DNA of 64,000 bases from Poriferisodalis sp965204195 (GCF_965204195.1 NZ_OZ241975.1:2294001-2358000); one strand, 5' to 3'; counted from the stretch's first letter, positions 33,433-42,563 are shown. Program-made: numbers and translations. Notes: generated by a model not told the origin, from the letters alone.

Positions 33433-35777
33433 CCTCCACCGACTACGAGCACCCCTACCGTCCGCTGGGGGTGCGAGCCTTCAACCGGCTCAGCGAGGCC
33501 GGCACGAACTTCGGGCTGTCGGATCGCCTGGATGTCAACGCGCTTCGGGATGCGGCGCGACGCAAGACCGGTCTCAGCGATTTCGGCGACGACGGCCACG
33601 CGGAAGCCCTCGAGGTGTTGGTCACCTCGATCAACGCCGAAGCCCGCCTGACCCCCGCCGGGCGCCTGATTCAGAAGTCAAGGCTCACCGGGGCGCTGGT
33701 GCAGCGTTTGCGAATCGAAGACCTGCTGCAGCGGCATCCCGAGATTGCCGACATCGATCTCGGCAGGATCATCGTGATCAGCGGCTTGCAGCGCACCGGC
33801 ACCACCCTGCTGCAGCGCCTGCTGATCTCCCACCCCGATGTCCGCGGCATCTCCGGGGCCGAAGCGCTGGTACCGGTGCCGGGCAGCCAGGACAGCGACC
33901 GGGCCGAGCGGACCCGCACACGACAGGCGATGATCGCCCAGAAGTCGATCTCGTACCTGGCGCCCGAGTTCATGGCCATCCACCCGATCAGCCATGACGA
34001 GCCGGAAGAAGACGTCCTGCTGCTGGATCTGAACTTCATGAGCCAGTCGCCCGAAGCGACCATGCACGTGCCGAGCTACGCCCGCTGGCTGGAAGAGCAG
34101 GATCAAACCCCCGCGTATGAGTACCTCCGCCGGGTCCTGCAGGTGCTGTCGTGGCAGCGACTGGGCCGCACCTGGGTGCTCAAGACCCCGCACCACCTCG
34201 AGCACCTCGACGTGTTCCTGCGCGTGTTCGAGGGTGCCACCGTCGTGCAGACCCATCGAGACCCGCGGATCGCGCTCGCCTCGTTCTGCAGCATGGTCGC
34301 CCATGGCCGCGGCATGTTCAGCGATCAGGTCGACCCGGCGGAGATCGGCCGGCACTGGTGCCGCAAGACGCACCGGATGGTGGAGCGGGCCATGCAGGTT
34401 CGCGCCGGGTCACCGGCCAGCCAGTTCGTTGACGTGTCGTACTACGACCTGGTGGCCGACCCGATCAGCGAAGTTCGACAGATCTGCGAGGCGGCCAGCG
34501 TCGGCTTCGACGAAACAGCCGAGCGCGAAGCCGAGCAGTTCATGGCAGCGAATCCGCAGAACCGGTTCGGCACCCACGACTACCGGCTCGAAGACTTCGG
34601 GCTGACCGAGCACGGCATCGACGAGACGTTCGCTGCGTACCGCGAGGCATACGCGATCCCGTTCGAGAGCGACCGGCGCCTGCCGTCGGGCGCCGATGCC
34701 CCGCCGTCATCGTCGGCAGCGGGCGAGAATCCTGCGGCCGAGGGACAGCCGGAACGCGGGATCGGCGACCGCGGCTTCGTCGGTGCCCTGGCCACGGCTG
34801 TCCGTGACCTTCGCAATCCGGCAGCGCCCGACATCGAACCGGTCCCCGACGACGTGAGGATTGACGGCGAGACCTGCCTGGTGACCGGCGCCAACAGCGG
34901 GCTCGGCAGGGCAGCCGCCATCGAGCTCGCACGGCGTGGCGGCCGCATGATCCTGGCTTGCCGCCCCGGCCACGACGGCGTCGTCGAGGAGATCAAGCGC
35001 GAATCCGGTTCGGTGTCGGTGGAGCTGATCGACGTTGATCTTGCCGATCTCCGGTCGGTGCACCGTTGCTGCGATGAGCTGCGTGATCGTGGGGTCCGCA
35101 TCGACATCGCGCTAATGAATGCCGGCCTGATGACGCCGGCAGCAAGGCGCTCTGCGCAGGGCTACGACGAGATGTTCGCAGTCCATTTCCTGGCAAACCG
35201 GGTGATGATCGACCGCTGGCTGTCCGATGGCGTCGTCGTTCCGGCAATTCCGGGCGGTGACCCGCCACGGATCGTGTTCGTCTCTTCGGAAGCTCACCGA
35301 TCCAGTGCGGCCATCGAGTTCGATCGCCTCGGCGAGTTCGCCCCCTACGGCATGAAGGACAGCATGCGGCACTACGGCTTGAGCAAGCTCGCGCTGTGCA
35401 CCTACGCCACGGAGTTATCGCGCCGGCTGAATCGCCAGGGCGGCGTTGGCGATGACGTCGACGACAGCGAAGAACTCGAGGTGGCAGTGCATGCGCTGTG
35501 CCCAGGAGGCGTCGCCACCAACATCACCCGCGGCGCGCCTGCGCCGCTCCGATCGGTCGTCGACCCGCTGCTTCGGCTGTTCTTCCGGTCGCCAGATGAC
35601 GCCGTCGAGCCGATCGTCTGGCTGTGCTGCGCGCCCGAGGCCGGCAGCTCCACCGGGCTCTACCTGCACCTGATGCACCGCAAGCAGGTGTCCGAGAGTG
35701 CAGGGGACCCCGACAACGGGGCCAAGCTGTGGGACGTCAGCCAGGTCATGGTGGAGCAATCGAGGGGTTCTCAATGA
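33429..35777 (+). CDS. Sulfotransferase-SDR fusion protein
   Basis: 782 residues, two enzymes in one chain. Residues about 30-425 are a PAPS-dependent sulfotransferase: SGLQRTGTTLLQRLL (5'-PSB loop, from residue 118), VLKTPHHLEHLDVFLRVF and VVQTHRDPRIALASFCSM (3'-PB region). Residues about 475-770 are an SDR: LVTGANSGLGRAA (from 484), MNAGLM, VFVSSEAH and Y649-x3-K653. A low-complexity linker rich in Ser, Ala and Pro joins them (about 425-465). The start overlaps the previous stop and the end overlaps cysD. The fused activities suggest that a hydroxyl is made or oxidised and sulfated on one substrate, perhaps a sterol or long-chain alcohol; this is inference. Confidence 0.9.
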   Translation: MTSTDYEHPYRPLGVRAFNRLSEAGTNFGLSDRLDVNALRDAARRKTGLSDFGDDGHAEALEVLVTSINAEARLTPAGRLIQKSRLTGALVQRLRIEDLLQRHPEIADIDLGRIIVISGLQRTGTTLLQRLLISHPDVRGISGAEALVPVPGSQDSDRAERTRTRQAMIAQKSISYLAPEFMAIHPISHDEPEEDVLLLDLNFMSQSPEATMHVPSYARWLEEQDQTPAYEYLRRVLQVLSWQRLGRTWVLKTPHHLEHLDVFLRVFEGATVVQTHRDPRIALASFCSMVAHGRGMFSDQVDPAEIGRHWCRKTHRMVERAMQVRAGSPASQFVDVSYYDLVADPISEVRQICEAASVGFDETAEREAEQFMAANPQNRFGTHDYRLEDFGLTEHGIDETFAAYREAYAIPFESDRRLPSGADAPPSSSAAGENPAAEGQPERGIGDRGFVGALATAVRDLRNPAAPDIEPVPDDVRIDGETCLVTGANSGLGRAAAIELARRGGRMILACRPGHDGVVEEIKRESGSVSVELIDVDLADLRSVHRCCDELRDRGVRIDIALMNAGLMTPAARRSAQGYDEMFAVHFLANRVMIDRWLSDGVVVPAIPGGDPPRIVFVSSEAHRSSAAIEFDRLGEFAPYGMKDSMRHYGLSKLALCTYATELSRRLNRQGGVGDDVDDSEELEVAVHALCPGGVATNITRGAPAPLRSVVDPLLRLFFRSPDDAVEPIVWLCCAPEAGSSTGLYLHLMHRKQVSESAGDPDNGAKLWDVSQVMVEQSRGSQ

Positions 35778-36697
35778 GCGCGACTCTGCCCGCCGAGCTG
35801 CGGCTGACCCACCTGCAGCAGCTCGAAGCCGAGGCGATCGGAATCATGCGCGAAGTCGTCGCCCAGTGCGAGCGGCCGGTCATGCTGTACTCGATCGGCA
35901 AGGACTCCTCGGTGCTGCTGCACCTCGCCCGCAAGGCGTTCTTTCCCGGCAAGATCCCGTTCCCGCTGCTGCACGTGGACACGACGTGGAAGTTCCGCGA
36001 GATGATCACGTTCCGCCAGCGCATGGCCGGCGAGATCGGCTTCGAGCTGATCGTCCACACCAACACTGAGGGGGTCGCGCAGGGCATCAACCCGTTCGAT
36101 CACGGGTCGAAGAACTACACCGACATCATGAAGACCCAGGCGCTGCGCCAAGCGCTGGACGCCGGTCGATTCGATGCGGCGTTCGGCGGCGCCCGGCGCG
36201 ACGAGGAGAAGTCGCGGGCCAAAGAGCGGGTGTTCAGCTTCCGCGACGCCCATCATCGCTGGGACCCCAAGAACCAGCGGCCCGAGCTGTGGAATCTCTA
36301 CAACGGCCGGGTGAACCAGGGCGAGTCGATCCGGGTGTTCCCGATGAGCAACTGGACCGAGCTCGACGTGTGGCAGTACATCCACGTCGAGCAGATCCCG
36401 ATCGTGCCGCTGTACTTCGCGGCCGAGCGGCCGGTGGTGGAACGCGACGGCGTGCTGATCATGGTGGACGACGACCGGTTCGTCTTCGATGAGGGCGAGG
36501 TGGCCGAGCAGCGGCTGGTGCGGTTCCGCACGCTCGGCTGCTACCCGCTGTCGGGTGCCATCGAGTCGACGGCCACCACGCTGCCGGAGATCATCGGCGA
36601 GATGCTGGTGGCCACCCGCTCCGAGCGGGAGGGCCGAGTGATCGACTTCGACCAGTCGGGATCCATGGAGCAGAAGAAGCGCGAGGGGTACTTCTGA
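35774..36697 (+). CDS. cysD: Sulfate adenylyltransferase subunit 2
   Basis: 307 residues of the PAPS-reductase/ATP-pyrophosphatase family. LYSIGKDSSVLLHLARKAF carries the PP-loop, followed by LLHVDTTWKFREMI, FGGARRDEEKSRAKERVFSFRD and FPMSNWTELDVWQYI, all typical of CysD. With CysN it forms APS from ATP and sulfate. The ATG overlaps the preceding stop (ATGA), and its own stop overlaps the next ATG, so it is translated as part of the operon. Confidence 0.97.
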   Translation: MSATLPAELRLTHLQQLEAEAIGIMREVVAQCERPVMLYSIGKDSSVLLHLARKAFFPGKIPFPLLHVDTTWKFREMITFRQRMAGEIGFELIVHTNTEGVAQGINPFDHGSKNYTDIMKTQALRQALDAGRFDAAFGGARRDEEKSRAKERVFSFRDAHHRWDPKNQRPELWNLYNGRVNQGESIRVFPMSNWTELDVWQYIHVEQIPIVPLYFAAERPVVERDGVLIMVDDDRFVFDEGEVAEQRLVRFRTLGCYPLSGAIESTATTLPEIIGEMLVATRSEREGRVIDFDQSGSMEQKKREGYF

Positions 36698-38640
36698 TGG
36701 CCCCCGAGCAGACCGGCGGCGGCGCTCCCGCCATGTCGGATGTCGAGACGTACCTGGCTTCGCATCAACAGAAGGACCTGCTGCGCCTGCTGACCTGCGG
36801 CAGCGTCGACGACGGCAAGTCGACCCTGATCGGCCGCCTGCTGCACGACTCGCAGCTGATCTACGAGGACGTGCTCGCCAGCCTCGAGGCCGACTCGGCT
36901 ACCCACGGCTCGGCGGGCGAGGGGGTCGACTTGGCGCTGCTCATGGACGGCCTGCGAGCCGAGCGCGAGCAGGGCATCACCATCGACGTGGCCTACCGCT
37001 ACTTCTCCACGGCCCGCCGCACGTTCATCATCGCCGACACCCCAGGGCACCCCCAGTACACCCGCAACATGGCGACGGGCGCCTCGACGTGCGATCTGGC
37101 GGTCATCCTGATCGACGCCCGCCACGGCGTGCTGCCCCAGACCAAGCGCCACAGCTACATCGCCAGCCTGCTGGGCATCGGCCAGGTGGTGGTGGCGGTC
37201 AACAAGATGGACCTGGTCGGCTGGTCGCAGGATCGGTTCACCGAGATCTGCGAGGACTACCGCTCGTTCGCAAAGCCGCTCGGGTTTGGCCAGCCGTACT
37301 TCCTGCCGATGTCCGCGCTCTTGGGCGACAACGTCGTCGACGCCAGCGGCAACCTGGGCTGGTTCGACGGTCCGCCGCTGCTGGAGCATCTTGAGACAGT
37401 GGACATCGATGCCAGCGTCGAGCTGGAGCATTTCCGCATGCCGGTGCAGCTGGTCGCCCGCCCCGATGCCGACTTCCGCGGGTACGCCGGGACCGTAGCT
37501 TCGGGCGTGCTCCGGCCCGGTGACGAGGTGGTGGCGCTGCCTTCGGGGCTCGGCTCGACGGTGGAACGGATTGCCACCTTCGATGGCGACCTTGATGTGG
37601 CCGGGCCGGGACGGGCGGTCACGGTGACACTCGTTGACGACATCGATGTCAGCCGAGGCGATCTGCTGGTGACTCCAGGAAGTGAGCCCCAGCGGGCACA
37701 CGACCTCGACGCCATGGTGGTGTGGATGTCTGAGGCCGGCGCCGAGTCCGGCAGTTCCTACCTGCTGCAGACGGCCAACACGGTCTCCAACTGCACCATC
37801 CGCAACGTCCGGCACCGGATCGACATCAATACGGGCGCACACGAGCAGGCCCCGGGCCTTGGGCTCAATGACATCGGGCACTGCGTCATCACCTCAGACC
37901 GGGAGCTCGCCTTCGACCCCTACAGCGCCAACCGGGCGACCGGCTCGTTCGTGCTCGTCGACCGGCTCACGAACGCCACAGTGGCCGCAGGAATGATCAT
38001 GGGCGCGGCGTCTGCGTGGGACCGCACGCCCGATGCGGCACTGGTTCGCCAGCGCTCGGAGATCAGCGATGCGGAGCGGGCGATCCGCTTCGGCCAGCAG
38101 CCGTGCACCATCCTGCTGACAGGGCTCACGGCGGCCGGCAAGTCCACGCTCGCCACGGCGCTCGAGCGGGAGCTGTTCGATCGGGGCAAGGTGTCGATCC
38201 GTCTCGACGGCGAGAACGTTCGCATGGGCATCTCGCGTGACTTGGGTTTCAGCACCCAGGAACGCTCGGAGAACCTGCGACGGGTGTCGGAGGTGGCACG
38301 ACTCGTCAACGGCCAGGGCCTGATTGCGATAGCTGCAATGGTGGCCCCCGACCGTGACGTGCGGCAGCGTGCCCGTGACCTGGTGGGCGCGGATCGCTAT
38401 GTGGAGGTCTTCGTGGACACGCCCATCGAGGTGTGCCGCGAGCGGGACCCTCACGGCCTGTACGCGATGGCCGACAGCGGCGAGATCCCCCGCTTCCCCG
38501 GCGTCTCTGCCGATTTCGACCGGCCGACCGACGCCGATCTGCGCGTCGACACCTCGACCCAAGACGTCGACGAGTGCATCGACGCCATCGTGCGCATGCT
38601 GACCGAGCGCGGTTTTCTGAGAGGGCAGAACACGCCATGA
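36697..38640 (+). CDS. cysNC: Sulfate adenylyltransferase subunit 1 / APS kinase fusion
   Basis: 647 residues, NodQ-like. The N-terminal GTPase (GSVDDGKSTLIGRLL, DTPGHPQYTRNM, VNKMDLVGW) drives the ATP sulfurylase reaction. The C-terminal APS kinase has its P-loop GLTAAGKST at 476-484. In the kinase domain the family motif DGDNxR reads DGENVR (Glu506), and the FISP-type segment after it is AMVAPDRDVR, so catalysis there may be reduced. A separate APS kinase follows immediately, which would compensate. Together they make PAPS for the sulfotransferase upstream. Confidence 0.95.
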   Translation: MAPEQTGGGAPAMSDVETYLASHQQKDLLRLLTCGSVDDGKSTLIGRLLHDSQLIYEDVLASLEADSATHGSAGEGVDLALLMDGLRAEREQGITIDVAYRYFSTARRTFIIADTPGHPQYTRNMATGASTCDLAVILIDARHGVLPQTKRHSYIASLLGIGQVVVAVNKMDLVGWSQDRFTEICEDYRSFAKPLGFGQPYFLPMSALLGDNVVDASGNLGWFDGPPLLEHLETVDIDASVELEHFRMPVQLVARPDADFRGYAGTVASGVLRPGDEVVALPSGLGSTVERIATFDGDLDVAGPGRAVTVTLVDDIDVSRGDLLVTPGSEPQRAHDLDAMVVWMSEAGAESGSSYLLQTANTVSNCTIRNVRHRIDINTGAHEQAPGLGLNDIGHCVITSDRELAFDPYSANRATGSFVLVDRLTNATVAAGMIMGAASAWDRTPDAALVRQRSEISDAERAIRFGQQPCTILLTGLTAAGKSTLATALERELFDRGKVSIRLDGENVRMGISRDLGFSTQERSENLRRVSEVARLVNGQGLIAIAAMVAPDRDVRQRARDLVGADRYVEVFVDTPIEVCRERDPHGLYAMADSGEIPRFPGVSADFDRPTDADLRVDTSTQDVDECIDAIVRMLTERGFLRGQNTP

Positions 38641-39251
38641 GTGCGGGCGCAGGGAGCGAACCGGTCTCGCGCAACATCGTGCGCGCCGAAGGGCACGTCA
38701 CCGGCGCCGACCGCGAGGCGCACTTCGGCCACCGTGCGGTGACGGTGTGGTTCACGGGGCTCTCAGGCAGCGGCAAATCCACACTTGCATTCGCCCTCGA
38801 AGCGGCCCTGCTCGAACGCGGTGTCGCTGCCTATGTCCTCGACGGCGACAATGTCCGCTTCGGCCTCAACCGTGACCTCGGCTTCTCGCCCGAAGACCGC
38901 GCTGAGAACATCCGCCGCATCGGCGAGGTGTGCCGCCTGTTCCAAGACGCCGGCGTCGTCGTGCTCACAGCCTTCATCTCGCCCTACGTGGCCGATCGTG
39001 ACCAGGTACGGGCCATCCATCCCGAGGGCGCCTTCATCGAGGTGTTCGTCGACACCTCGCTCGAGGTCTGCGAGTCCCGCGACCCCAAGGGCCTCTACGT
39101 CAAGGCCCGAGCCGGCGAGATCCCCGATTTCAGCGGCATCTCCGCCTCCTACGAGCCGCCACCCTCGCCCGAGATCACCATCGACACCACCCAGCCCCTA
39201 GAAGACTGCCTAGTCCAACTCCTCGCCGCCCTGCCCGTGTCTCCAAGATGA
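38637..39251 (+). CDS. cysC: Adenylylsulfate kinase (second copy)
   Basis: 204 residues. P-loop GLSGSGKST, DGDNVRFGLNRDLGFS, FISPYVADRDQVR and KGLYVKARAGEIPDFSGI are all canonical, unlike those of the fused kinase domain just upstream. Phosphorylates APS to PAPS. The ATG overlaps the stop of cysNC. Last gene of the five-gene overlapping operon; a hairpin follows. Confidence 0.96.
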   Translation: MSAGAGSEPVSRNIVRAEGHVTGADREAHFGHRAVTVWFTGLSGSGKSTLAFALEAALLERGVAAYVLDGDNVRFGLNRDLGFSPEDRAENIRRIGEVCRLFQDAGVVVLTAFISPYVADRDQVRAIHPEGAFIEVFVDTSLEVCESRDPKGLYVKARAGEIPDFSGISASYEPPPSPEITIDTTQPLEDCLVQLLAALPVSPR

Positions 39252-39285
39252 TCGGTACAAGCGGCGGCTTAAACGGAGGGAAGCG

Positions 39286-39301
39286 CCGACCTCTGTCGGC
39301 A
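39286..39301. terminator. Hairpin between the convergent cysC and hicA genes
   Basis: GCCGAC-CTCT-GTCGGC is a perfect six-pair stem with a four-base loop, placed 35 bp after cysC and 16 bp after the hicA stop on the other strand. No U-run follows, so termination strength is uncertain. Confidence 0.4.
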
Positions 39302-39316
39302 TGACATGCGTGTCAA

Positions 39317-39544
39317 CTAGAGCGCTTCTTCAAACTCCGAGCGGGGCACACCTGACTGGCGGATGATGGAGAGCAACGTCCCGATCCGCAACTCCCGGTG
39401 ATCCGGCACAGGCACTGTCACCGTGCCGTCGGCTGACGACTTCTGCATCGCGACATGGCTGCCGCGGCGCCTGACCTCGACGAAGCCGTGGGCTGACAGG
39501 ATGCGACAACACTCTCGTCCCGAGAGGACGCGCAACCTAGCCAA
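39317..39544 (-). CDS. hicA: HicA-family mRNA interferase toxin
   Basis: 75 residues. RVLSGRECCRILSAHGFVEVRRRGSHVAMQ contains the HicA core with the catalytic His in GSHVAM, then VPVPDHRELRIGTLLSIIRQSG. HicA toxins cleave mRNAs unless bound by HicB. It starts inside the end of the HicB gene (8-bp overlap) and is the second gene, the reverse of the commoner order. Confidence 0.85.
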   Translation of the reverse strand: MARLRVLSGRECCRILSAHGFVEVRRRGSHVAMQKSSADGTVTVPVPDHRELRIGTLLSIIRQSGVPRSEFEEAL

Positions 39545-39758
39545 CGGCGACCTCGATCTGAGTCACATAGACCTCGCCGCGCAACCGCTGGTCGATCTCG
39601 CTCGCGGACGCGGTCTCAAAGAACAGGGTCAGGGCTTCTGCCAGATTCTCTCGGGCCTCGTCCACGGTGAGCCCTTGGCTCGCTACATCGACCTGCGGGC
39701 ACAGAGCCACATAGCCATCGCCTTCCCGCTCGACGATTGCAGTCAAGTGCCTGTTCAT
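39537..39758 (-). CDS. hicB: HicB-family antitoxin
   Basis: 73 residues. LTAIVEREGDGYVALCPQVDVASQGLTVDEARENLAEAL is the standard HicB RNase-H-like antitoxin signature (G-Y-x-A-x-CP, then SQG.T..EA..N..EAL). It lacks a DNA-binding C-terminal domain. First gene of the pair. Confidence 0.88.
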   Translation of the reverse strand: MNRHLTAIVEREGDGYVALCPQVDVASQGLTVDEARENLAEALTLFFETASASEIDQRLRGEVYVTQIEVAVG

Positions 39759-39857
39759 CGCGCACCTCCGAGGCTCATCGGGCAGGACCTCAGCCTATGG
39801 GCGAGCGCCGGGGTGGAGCGCTTGCCGTATCTCTCGATATCGGTAGGTTTGCGGGCC

Positions 39858-40037
39858 ATGCCGCGTGACGACGACGTACTGCTCGAACTGATAACACGCT
39901 GGGAGGCAGACGCTGGCCCGATTGATCCCGAGCACCTCCGCTGGGCTGATGCAGTACTCGATCGACAGGCGAGGCACCGCTCTTCTTCGTCCAGCCTTTC
40001 GCCCGCAGCGCCGACTCCGATGGCGGATCAAGGTTGA
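39858..40037 (+). CDS. Possible small acidic protein
   Basis: 59 residues, MPRDDDVLLELITRWEADAG then DPEHLRWADAVLDRQ and a Ser-rich tail. Codon use is only moderately coding-like and no strong ribosome site is present. No family recognised. It occupies part of the otherwise gene-free 39759-40085 stretch, in which I see nothing else. Confidence 0.3.
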   Translation: MPRDDDVLLELITRWEADAGPIDPEHLRWADAVLDRQARHRSSSSSLSPAAPTPMADQG

Positions 40038-40085
40038 GCACCCGCTTCGAGGTGTGCTGAGTCTGCAACCAAATGGGGTGACCAC

Positions 40086-40367
40086 ATGGGAGATCCCGCC
40101 GTCGATCATCGTCGCCGGTTAGCCGAGATCGACGCCGAGCTGACGGCATTGCCAGACGACGCCTTTGCACGCAAGCACGCGCTGCGATCAGAGGCCGATG
40201 CGATCAGGAAAGAACTAGCCGACCTCGTCTCCGACGATCTCAGCGAGGCCAAGAGAGAATGGACGAAGCGTTCAGCTCGCAAAGGTTCTCACGCCGAGCC
40301 TGACCCGGCCGAACAGGCGGCCCGCATCGTCTCGCCCATCGAGGGCGGAGGAGGGACCGCAGTCTGA
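40086..40367 (+). CDS. Small hypothetical protein with coiled-coil
   Basis: 93 residues. RRLAEIDAELTALPDDAFARKHALRSEADAIRKELADL is predicted by eye to be a charged helical/coiled-coil segment of the kind common in small actinobacterial proteins; the tail SPIEGGGGTAV is flexible. No function can be assigned. It is convergent with the DinB/MDMPI-type gene at 40390. Confidence 0.5.
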   Translation: MGDPAVDHRRRLAEIDAELTALPDDAFARKHALRSEADAIRKELADLVSDDLSEAKREWTKRSARKGSHAEPDPAEQAARIVSPIEGGGGTAV

Positions 40368-40389
40368 TCCGGTCCGCGTCGCCACGGGG

Positions 40390-41142
40390 CTAGTCCCAGG
40401 TGCCGAACTGGAAAGCTTCGCTCGGCAGGCTTCGCCATTGCTGCCAGACCTGCGGGTCGCCGTCGGCTACCTCGACACCAACATGAGGGCGGCCCCACAG
40501 TGCGAGCAACACCGGGATCGGCGGGCCCTCGATGTCCACTGATGGCGGTGACTCGGACTCGGGCAGGGGCTCGATGGACAGGCTGCCGACCTCGCCGCCG
40601 GCATCGATGAGCCGGGCGGTGAGCCCGCCGGGGTCTCGTTCGAGCACGCGGCGCATCGCCTGCAGGAAGAACTGACACGTGTAGTCGGCAGCATCGAGTG
40701 CTTGCGCTGGCGTCATGGAGTGCTCGTGGCCTAGTGCCGCCTCGACATCGAGGCGGTGCATGCCGAGCTCTGAGGCCGCATGCCAAGCCCACAGCCGCGG
40801 GTTGCCCTCCCCGCCGGTCATCGAGAAGTAGCAGCGCCGGTCGAGGTCGTCAGTGAGTTGGTCGATGGCAGAGTGGGCCCATGCTGCGAGTTCTGCCGTC
40901 GATGTTCCGACCGGCTTGCGGCCGGCGCGCTCGTAACCCCGTGCCCGGGACTCGGGGTCGTCGGGTGTTGAGGTGATCATCTCTTCCCACGCGATCCCGA
41001 CACGGCCGATGTGTGACGCCGCGTTGTACACCGTCCAGCCCGGACAGTTCGGAACCGGCACCGCCTGCTCTTCATCACTGCGGCCGCAGATGTAGTCGAT
41101 GGCGGACCGCGCTGCCGCGACCCGTTCGGAATGATCAAGCAT
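40390..41142 (-). CDS. Maleylpyruvate isomerase family / DinB-superfamily protein
   Basis: About 250 residues (start MLDHSERVAA at 41142; the frame is open to 41184). PNCPGWTVYNAASHIGRVGIAWEEM has the helix His and W typical of the mycothiol-dependent maleylpyruvate isomerase N-domain, and WAWHAASELGMHRLDVEAALG the second His-x3-E/D helix, so a metal site is likely. The C-terminal ASKHA-like lobe ends LALWGRPHVGVEV. Members use mycothiol in isomerisation or detoxification; many are uncharacterised. Confidence 0.8.
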   Translation of the reverse strand: MLDHSERVAAARSAIDYICGRSDEEQAVPVPNCPGWTVYNAASHIGRVGIAWEEMITSTPDDPESRARGYERAGRKPVGTSTAELAAWAHSAIDQLTDDLDRRCYFSMTGGEGNPRLWAWHAASELGMHRLDVEAALGHEHSMTPAQALDAADYTCQFFLQAMRRVLERDPGGLTARLIDAGGEVGSLSIEPLPESESPPSVDIEGPPIPVLLALWGRPHVGVEVADGDPQVWQQWRSLPSEAFQFGTWD

Positions 41143-41363
41143 CGTCCAGTCCCAGCGTTCGCATCCGATCCCCGTCGTCGGCACGGCGCAGATATGCCCG
41201 ACGCAGTCTGTCAGGCCTGCGGGCGAAGACGAAGTGGTCCGACGGCCACACCACGGCGACTTCGCAATCGCACCCGGCTACGGTGACGGGCGTCGGCCGG
41301 GCGAATCACCGAGGGGCGCCCCGGCCGACCTCGCAGGGTTGAGACGAACCGCTGGGGCGCGAC

Positions 41364-42542
41364 ATGGCCGACTCTCCAATGAGCTCTGCGGAACTGATCG
41401 ACGCCGCGAACGAGATCGCCCCGCTGCTGCGCGAGACCGCCCGCGAGGCGGAGCTGGCCCGGCGTCCGCTTGACAGGGTGATCGACGCTGTCCGGGACAG
41501 CGGGCTCTTCGCACTGATGGTTCCCCAGGCTTACGGCGGCCACGAAGCCGACCTCGACACCTATTTCGAAGTGACGCTGGCGCTGTCTCGCGCTGACGCC
41601 TCGATGGGCTGGCTGATCTCGTTCTACATCGAGCACAACTTCTGGATGTGCGGCTATCCGGAGAGCTTCCAGAAGGAGGTGTTCGCCGAGCGCCAGTTCA
41701 TCCTGGCCCCTGCCACGCTGAACGCAGGCGGCGGCAGGGCGACCCCCACCGAGGGCGGCTACCGGCTCGACGGTCAGTGGCAATGGGGCACCGGCATCGT
41801 CCATGCCGATTGGGTGCTGGTCGGCGCGATGATCGACGAGGGCGACGGGCGGGTGCTGCCGAACTTCTTCGCGTTGCCGCCCGAGGACGTCGAGCCCGTC
41901 GACACCTGGTACGTGATGGGGCTGTGCGGCACCGGTTCGTGGGACATCCGCGTCGACGACGTGTTCGTACCCGCTGATCGGGTTGTCTCGATGGTCGGGC
42001 TGATGAACGCAGCCGGCGAATCCACCCGGGTTCACCCCGGAGAGCTCTACCGCACACCGCTGATTCCCGTGCTCGGGTTCGCTGCGGGGCTGCCCATGCT
42101 CGGCGCGGCCCAGATGGCGCTGGAGGAATACCGCTCCCAGGCCAAGGCCAAGATCGCGGCGAACCACACCGGCATCGGCGGCCCCGAACGCGACCAGGGC
42201 AAGCCGGCGATCGCCGCACGGGCCGCGCTGTCGATCGACGCAGCCGAGCTCATGTTCCGCGACGTGCTCGCCGATGTGATGGCCCAGCGCAATAGCGCAT
42301 CCTTCGAGACCCGCAGCATCTGGCTGTCGCGCCTGACCCACGCCGTGTACATGTGCCGCGATGCCGTGAGGGACATCTGCTCGGTCACCGGCGCCGGCGG
42401 CAGCCGGCTGGATAATCCCATCCAGCGGGCGCTGCGCGACATCACGACCGGCTCCAACCACCTCATCTTCGACCGCGAGGTCCGCTACGCCGACTACGGG
42501 CGCATCCTGCTCGGCCAGCCCACCAGCAGATTCATGGTGTGA
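41364..42542 (+). CDS. Acyl-CoA dehydrogenase-fold flavin-dependent monooxygenase (HsaA-like)
   Basis: 392 residues. VIDAVRDSGLFALMVPQAYGGHEADLDTYFEV and RADASMGWLISFYIEHNFW, GQWQWGTGIVHADWVLVGAM, GLCGTGSWDIRVDDVFVPADRVV and the C-terminal TGAGGSRLDNPIQRALRDITTGSNHLIFD are typical of the HpaC/HsaA-type group D monooxygenases, which use FMNH2/FADH2 supplied by a reductase. No catalytic Glu of true acyl-CoA dehydrogenases is evident. Substrate unknown, likely a phenol or steroid-derived ring. Confidence 0.85.
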   Translation: MADSPMSSAELIDAANEIAPLLRETAREAELARRPLDRVIDAVRDSGLFALMVPQAYGGHEADLDTYFEVTLALSRADASMGWLISFYIEHNFWMCGYPESFQKEVFAERQFILAPATLNAGGGRATPTEGGYRLDGQWQWGTGIVHADWVLVGAMIDEGDGRVLPNFFALPPEDVEPVDTWYVMGLCGTGSWDIRVDDVFVPADRVVSMVGLMNAAGESTRVHPGELYRTPLIPVLGFAAGLPMLGAAQMALEEYRSQAKAKIAANHTGIGGPERDQGKPAIAARAALSIDAAELMFRDVLADVMAQRNSASFETRSIWLSRLTHAVYMCRDAVRDICSVTGAGGSRLDNPIQRALRDITTGSNHLIFDREVRYADYGRILLGQPTSRFMV

Positions 42543-42563
42543 GCCGCCGCTCGACCGGACGGT

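Noticed and set aside
39795..40109. Minus-strand ORF of 104 residues between the HicBA pair and the coiled-coil protein.
   Set aside because: Cys/Arg-rich with no recognisable motif and overlapping better plus-strand candidates; considered a shadow.
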